DNA of 64,000 nt from Sipunculus nudus (taxonomy: Eukaryota > Annelida > Sipuncula > Golfingiida > Sipunculidae): NCBI GenBank assembly GCA_026874595.1, contig CM049313.1, forward strand, positions 26,098,008 to 26,162,007, in the 5' to 3' direction. How positions within the stretch are numbered: position 1 is the stretch's first letter; each line of letters begins with the position of its first letter. The translations under genes were made by a program, and so were the position numbers. Under the pieces are notes generated by a model. The model ran no database searches. It was not told where the DNA came from and worked only from the letters and a program-made list of their open reading frames with translations. This document shows positions 61,739 to 64,000 of this stretch, piece after piece.

Positions 61739-63640
61739 ATTTCCAAAATCTGGAAAAACAATTTCGAGATATTCTTGTGTTACATAAAATATCTCAGAAT
61801 CAGTACGATTGCTGCAAATTTGAAAAATATCACGAAATCCCATGATTCCTCCCCAAAAAAATGTAACCATGGTAACGGCAAATTTAAGTGAGCTACATGT
61901 CAAAAGAAAGGCCCTGGAATGCCGATTAAAATGAGCCATGTTTGAAGTGGCTATGACAAATGGTAATGGAGATATGAAGAAAAGAGCACTTTAGGAACTT
62001 TTGATGACCTTGACCTTGACCTTTGACCTATATTGACCAAAAACAATAGGCTTCTTGCATTTTTGATTATCTATAAAGTGTGTAAGTTTGAAAGTGATTG
62101 GTGCAAAATTGAGACCTGTAGAGAGATGACAGACAAACAGACAGACATCCGCGACTGACCAACCAGCTTGCAAAAATCGAAGATTTCCGGCAAGCAATAA
62201 AGTTGTGACGGTGCCTCCAACATGTATCGTGGTATGGCGAAAAACGGCGCGAGATTTGACGAGACTAACAATGTGACCCCTGAATGTGACTGCGAGTGTC
62301 AGCCGCTATCCAGCGCTGCAAACCATGTGTCTGTAGCGTAAAAAATGACAGAATTATAGGCATTTCTTTGAATGGTCACGTGTTCTCGTTTCACGAGAAA
62401 CGGTGGGAGATATGACGAGACTTGCGATTGAATGGCTTAGAACTAGAGGGATGCTGTCTAACGGCAAAAACCAGACCTGTCTATCGCAAATATCAACAGA
62501 GATAGAAGCTGGAAAACTCCAAATTTTCAGATTGTCAAGTTTTACCCCAAAATTTGGTAACCATGGTAACGACAGCACGAAGCAACATGTGCGAAGGGAT
62601 AAGCCAATGTTCCTAGTTTCAGATACGACCAAAAAAAAATGGTGTCACGTTTAATATTTTTTGAGATATTGCAGAAAAACGATATGTTACAGTGTTTCAG
62701 GTACCACGCCCCCTGGTGGCTATTTCCAAAAAATGAAAAACTGATTTCGAGATATTTATAAATAACACAAAATATATCAATTTCAAAGCCATTGTTAAAA
62801 AAATGCAACCTGTAGGTCATATTTAATGAAATATCGAAGACTCTCGTTTGACGAGAAACGGTGCGAGATTTTGCAAGATTTTTGATTGGATCACCGAGAA
62901 CTCACCAAGGGCTACAAGATGCAAAAAAATTGACCTCTCCAGCATAAAAACTGACAGAGTTAGAAGCTGAAAACTGCATATTTTCAAAATTCAAAAGTTT
63001 TACCCCAAAAATAGAGAAATCTGGCAATAGCGCACTTTGGCACCTATGCGCCAAAATAAGCCCACGGACCCCAGTTGAAGGTGCTGCGATGGAAATGGCC
63101 CAATGTTTAATAGTTCTGGAGGTATAGCACCAAAACAAATTTTCATGTTTTTTCATCCGCAACGCCCCCTGGCGGCCATTTCCAAAATCTGGAAAAACAA
63201 TTTCGAGATATTCTTGTGTTACATAAAATATCTCAGAATCAGTACGATTGCTGCAAATTTGAAAAATATCACGAAATCCCATGATTCCTCCCCAAAAAAA
63301 TGTAACCATGGTAACGGCAAATTTAAGTGAGCTACATGTCAAAAGAAAGGCCTTGGAATGCCGATTAAAATGAGCCATGTTTGAAGTGGCTATGACAAAT
63401 GGTAATGGAGATATGAAGAAAAGAGCACTTTAGGAACTTTTGATGACCTTGACCTTGACCTTTGACCTATATTGACCAAAAACAATAGGCTTCTTGCATT
63501 TTTGATTATCTATAAAGTGAGTAAGTTTGAAAGTGATTGGTGCAAAATTGAGACCTGTAGAGAGATGACAGACAAACAGACAGACATCCGCGACTGACCA
63601 ACCAGCTTGCGAAAATCGAAGATTTCCGGCAAGCAACAAA

Positions 63641-64000
63641 CAGACAGACAGACAGACAGAGTGATTAGTATAGGGCATCCACTTATGATCAATAAACACA
63701 CCAGGTTTTGGGTCACCAGATGTAATGACAGCTGAGAAACTGACATGCTTGTTGTCATTTTATAGTAAATAAATAGAAAAATATTTGTTAAAATAGGAAA
63801 ACCACCACGTTTCAGGAACTGACAAAACTAGTCATGGTCAATATTCAAGGCAAAATTCATGACAAACCATGCATTAATTATCAATATATTTTAGAGGTTT
63901 TGTACCAATATTTCTATTATTCTGGGGGGTACTTTCAAGCCCCATAGCTTGAAGGAAAAAGGTCGCAGTGACCTAATTTCAGGTTTCCAAGGAAATTTTT
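63641..64000. repeat. (ACAG)n tract and fragment of the 13.7-kb repeat family
   Basis: GACAGACAGACAGACAG at 63643-63660, then AT-rich DNA. At 63923-64000 the text TCTGGGGGGTACTTTCAAGC, then GACCTAATTTCAGGTTTCCA, matches 13.7, 14.4 and 42.25 kb. It runs off the window. Confidence 0.75.

Larger units (their letters stand above)
60735..63640. repeat. Tandem duplication, two 1439-bp copies plus 30 bp of a third
   Basis: Copy 1 is about 60735-62173 and copy 2 about 62174-63612. The start of a third copy (GAAAATCGAAGATTTCCGGC) is at 63611. The copies differ at only a handful of bases by eye (for example AGCAAAAACAAG / GGCAAAAACCAG near 61023/62462). Reading frames of 75-158 codons recur in both copies at the same offset, but have no motif and are read through short dispersed subrepeats, so they are not called genes. 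Each copy ends with GATGACCTTGACCTTGACCT and an (ACAG)n tract. Confidence 0.97.

Noticed and set aside
61463-63378. 158-codon minus-strand frames repeated in both 1439-bp copies
   Set aside because: Conserved only because the copies are nearly identical. They cross short dispersed subrepeats and show no known motif or splice structure.

Overview
This is an AT-rich, repeat-saturated stretch of animal nuclear DNA. There are no operons, Shine-Dalgarno sites or long uninterrupted host genes. The only clear host gene is a set of GT-AG spliced exons for the 3' end of mitochondrial DNA polymerase gamma (POLG) on the minus strand. The rest is dominated by transposons, minisatellites and short dispersed repeats. 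Several repeats have (ACGG)n/(ACAG)n tracts beside subterminal inverted repeats and cores of ~130-160 bp tandem units. That resembles the pearl/Helentron-associated elements described in bivalves, so I infer a mollusc, most likely a bivalve. The species cannot be told.

Layout. 1-3.9 kb: intergenic or intronic, with one unrecognised candidate exon. 3.99-25.65 kb: a decayed autonomous Helitron on the plus strand, with cysteine-protease-like, basic repeat, pre-Rep, Rep and PIF1 helicase segments. Three other elements have landed in it. A Ngaro/DIRS-type tyrosine-recombinase retrotransposon (4146-9426, minus) splits the protease domain. A ~1.3 kb pearl-like element (13334-14626) follows the Rep segment. 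A complete but frameshifted Ty3/gypsy LTR retrotransposon (14953-24025, minus) sits between Rep and helicase; it carries an extra SGNH-hydrolase reading frame between its primer binding site and gag.

25.6-47 kb: a patchwork of non-autonomous elements. It includes a hAT-type MITE with an 8-bp target duplication, several other inverted-repeat MITEs, two arrays built around the palindrome GGTGGCGCCACC, a block dense in ACCAA/TTGGT motifs, a pogo/Tigger-like transposase remnant, and a tRNA-derived SINE with intact target duplication.

47.5-54.2 kb: the last three recognisable POLG exons. The 5.3-kb intron between the first two is almost entirely a 45-bp minisatellite of about 110 units. 54.4-64 kb: a 37-bp minisatellite, more dispersed repeats, a 5S-rRNA-like sequence, and a nearly identical 1439-bp tandem duplication with repeated CTCF-like motifs. 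No further POLG exon was recognised upstream, so the preceding exon probably lies beyond the window.

None of the transposon reading frames is intact. Function is inferred from motifs seen by eye and from family knowledge; no search or alignment program was run.
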